Source: Bugula neritina
Taxonomy: Eukaryota; Bryozoa; Gymnolaemata; Cheilostomatida; Bugulidae
Assembly: GCA_964035545.1 (NCBI GenBank)
Contig: CAXIUT010000097.1
Location: 124,001-188,000, forward strand
Reading direction: 5' to 3'
Length of the DNA: 64,000 nt
In this document: positions 61,501 to 64,000 of the stretch, in pieces
Layout: every line of letters begins with the position of its first letter
Numbering within the stretch: position 1 is the stretch's first letter
The notes under the pieces: generated by a model
Databases searched by the model: none
Seen by the model: the letters and a program-made list of their open reading frames with translations, nothing else
What the model was told of the DNA's origin: nothing
Made by a program: the position numbers and the translations under genes

Positions 61501-64000
61501 ACTGCAACACACTGCGACATACTGCAACATACTAAAATACACTGTAACATATTGAAATACACTGCAACACATTGAAATATACTGCAATGTACCGAAATAT
61601 ATGGTAAACTACTGAAATATACTGTCACACATTGAAAAATACTGCAACATACTGAAATATACTGCGACACAATGCAATATACTCTAGCATACTGAAATAC
61701 GCTGTAGCACACTGAAATACACTGCAACTCACTGAAATATACTGCAACATACTGAAACACACTGTAACATATTGAAATATACTGCAACATACTGAAATAC
61801 ATTGCTACATACTGAAATATACTGCAACATACTGCAACATACTGAAATACACTGTAACATACTGAGAAACGCTGCAACATACTACAACATATTGAAAGAC
61901 ACTGCAACACATTGAAATATACTGCAACATACCTAAATATACGGTAATATACCAAAATATACTGTAACACATTGAAAAATACTGCAACATACTGAAATAC
62001 ACTGCAACACACCGAAAAACACTGAAAATACTGTAACACACTGAAATATACTGCAAAATACTGGAATACACTGCTACATACTGAAATATACTGCGACACA
62101 CTGCAACATACTAAAGTATACTGCAACATACTGAAATACACTGCAACACATTTAAATATACTGCAAAATACTGAAATACACTGCTATATACTGAAATACA
62201 CTGTAACACACTACAACATACTGCAACCTACGAAAATATACTGCAACATACTGAAATACACTGCAAAATACTAAAATACACTGTAACATACTGAAGTATA
62301 CTGCAACATACTGAAATACACTGCTACATACTGAAATATACTGCAACATACTGCAACATACTTAAATACACTGCAACACATTCAAATACACCGCAAAATA
62401 CTACAACATACTGAAATGCACTGTAACATATTGAAATACACTGCAACACATTGAAATATACTGCAATGTACCGAAATATATGGTAAACTACTGAAATATA
62501 CTGTCACACATTGAAAAATACTGCAACATACTGAAATATACTGCGACACATTGCAATATACTGTAACATACTGAAATAAGCTGTAGCACACTGAAATACA
62601 CTGGAACTCACTGAAATATACTGCAACATACTGAATTACACTGTAACAAATTGAAATATACTGCAACATACTGAAATACAGTGCTACATACTGAAATATA
62701 CTGTAACATACTGCAACATAGTGAAATACACTGTAACATACTGAAATACACTGCAACATACTACAACATATTGAAATACACTGCAACACATTGAAATATA
62801 CTGCAACATACCTAAATATACTGTAATATACTGAAATATACTGTAACACATTGAAAAACACTGCAACATACTGAAATACACTGCAACGCACTGAGATACA
62901 CCGCAAAATACTACAACATACTGAAATGCACTGTAACATATTGAAATACACTGCAACACATTGAAATATACTGCAATGTACCGAAATATATTGTAAACTA
63001 CTGAAATATACTGTCACACATTGAAAAGTACTGCAACATACTGAAATATACTGCGACACGTTGCAATATACTGTAACATACTGAAATATGCTGTAGCACA
63101 CTGAAATACACTGCAACTCACTGAAATATACTGCAACATACTGAAATACACTGCTACATACTGAAATATACTGCAACATACTGCAACATAGTGAAATACA
63201 CTGTAACATACTGAAATACACTGCGACATACTACAACATATTGAAAGACACTGCAACACATTGAAATATACTGCAACACACCTAAATATACGGTAATATA
63301 CCAAAATACACTGTAACACATTTAAAAACACTGCAACCTACTGAAATACACTGCAACACACTGACATACACTGCAAAACACTGTAACACACTGAAATATA
63401 CTGCAACACACTGTAATTTACTGCAACATACTAAAATATACTGCAACATACTGAAATACACTACAAAAAACTGAAATATACTGCAACACACTGCAACTTA
63501 CTGCAAAATACTAATATACACTGTAACATATTGAATTACACTGCAACACATTGAAATATACTGCAAAATACTTAAATACACTGCTACATACTGAAATATA
63601 CTGCGACACACTGCAACATACTGCAACATACTAAAATATACTGCAACATACTGAAGTACACTGCAAAATACTGAAATACACTGTAACATACTGAAATATA
63701 CTGCAACATACTGAAATACACTGCTATATACTGAAATATACTGCAAAATACTGCAACATACTAAAATACAATGTAACATATTGAAATACACTGCAACACA
63801 TTGAAATATACTGCAAAATACTGAAATACTTTGCTACATACTGAAATATACTGCGACACACTGCAACATACTGCAACATACTAAAATACACTGCAACATA
63901 CTGAAATACACTGCAGAATACTGAAATACACTGTCACATACTGAAATATACTGCAAAATTCTGAAATACACTGCTACATACTGAATTATACTGCAACACA
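58549..64000. repeat. Decamer satellite array, right block
   Basis: Same monomer family and orientation, continuing to the window edge. The first part, to about 60,366, closely follows 42,887-44,704 (offset 15,662), the satellite to the right of the empty insertion site. From 59,877 onward the block is a 2,489-bp higher-order repeat whose second copy is cut by the window end. Nothing else is visible here. Confidence 0.97.
59877..64000. repeat. 2,489-bp higher-order repeat (one full, one partial copy)
   Basis: 59,877-62,365 is followed by a second copy from 62,366 that is cut by the window end (equivalent of 61,511). Differences are few, for example AAATATGCTG against AAATAAGCTG and TGTAAAATACTG against TGTAACATACTG. 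Confidence 0.85.

Noticed and set aside
1-64000. CRISPR array
   Set aside because: Repeats are contiguous 10-bp satellite units with no unique spacers, no leader and no cas genes.
1-64000. Telomeric repeat or CENP-B box
   Set aside because: No TTAGGG-like or other known telomere motif and no match to the 17-bp CENP-B box in the monomer or cassette variants.

Overview
This is a non-coding eukaryotic window. About 53 kb of the 64 kb (roughly 83%) is a single head-to-tail satellite family with a 10-bp repeat unit. The remainder is two near-identical copies of a 5,376-bp AT-rich sequence, which I read as a DNA transposon (or a large non-autonomous derivative) inserted into the satellite at a TA dinucleotide. 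I see no convincing protein-coding gene, rRNA, tRNA or CRISPR array. Satellite content, higher-order repeats, a (TAA)19 microsatellite and the TA-flanked inverted-repeat element all indicate a eukaryotic, heterochromatin-like locus. I cannot name the species; an invertebrate or protist is plausible, but that is a guess.

Layout: 1-3121 satellite; 3122-8497 element copy 1; 8498-53172 satellite (44.7 kb); 53173-58548 element copy 2; 58549-64000 satellite. The satellite monomer on the + strand is A-Y-A-C-T-G-N-A-A-Y, in two main classes: AYACTGAAAT (class A) and AYACTGYAAC (class B). They mostly alternate, giving a 20-bp dimer, with frequent B-B steps and scattered diagnostic variants. The array is uniformly oriented across the window. 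It is organised into nested higher-order repeats (periods of 260, 760, 830, 1,019, 1,900, 2,368, 2,489, 2,600 and 3,899 bp, and super-blocks repeating at 5.4, 6.9 and 10.9 kb), the pattern expected from repeated unequal exchange or amplification.

The minus strand of the consensus has no stop codon in any frame, because 30 bp (three monomers) is both three repeats and ten codons. Hundreds of apparent minus-strand reading frames therefore exist, up to 321 codons, all encoding the same ten-residue pattern. I treat them as artefacts of the repeat and annotate none as genes.

The most informative result is the reconstruction of the element. Its ends carry 22-bp imperfect terminal inverted repeats (19 of 22 positions pair), flanked on both sides by TA. 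A related satellite locus at 42,157-44,704 has the same flanking satellite, including private variants, but a single TA at 42,887-42,888 and no element: an empty site. The filled locus was then duplicated as at least 9.1 kb (1-9109 and 50,052-59,160, offset exactly 50,051 bp) with only a handful of substitutions seen. This is either a very recent segmental duplication or an assembly artefact.
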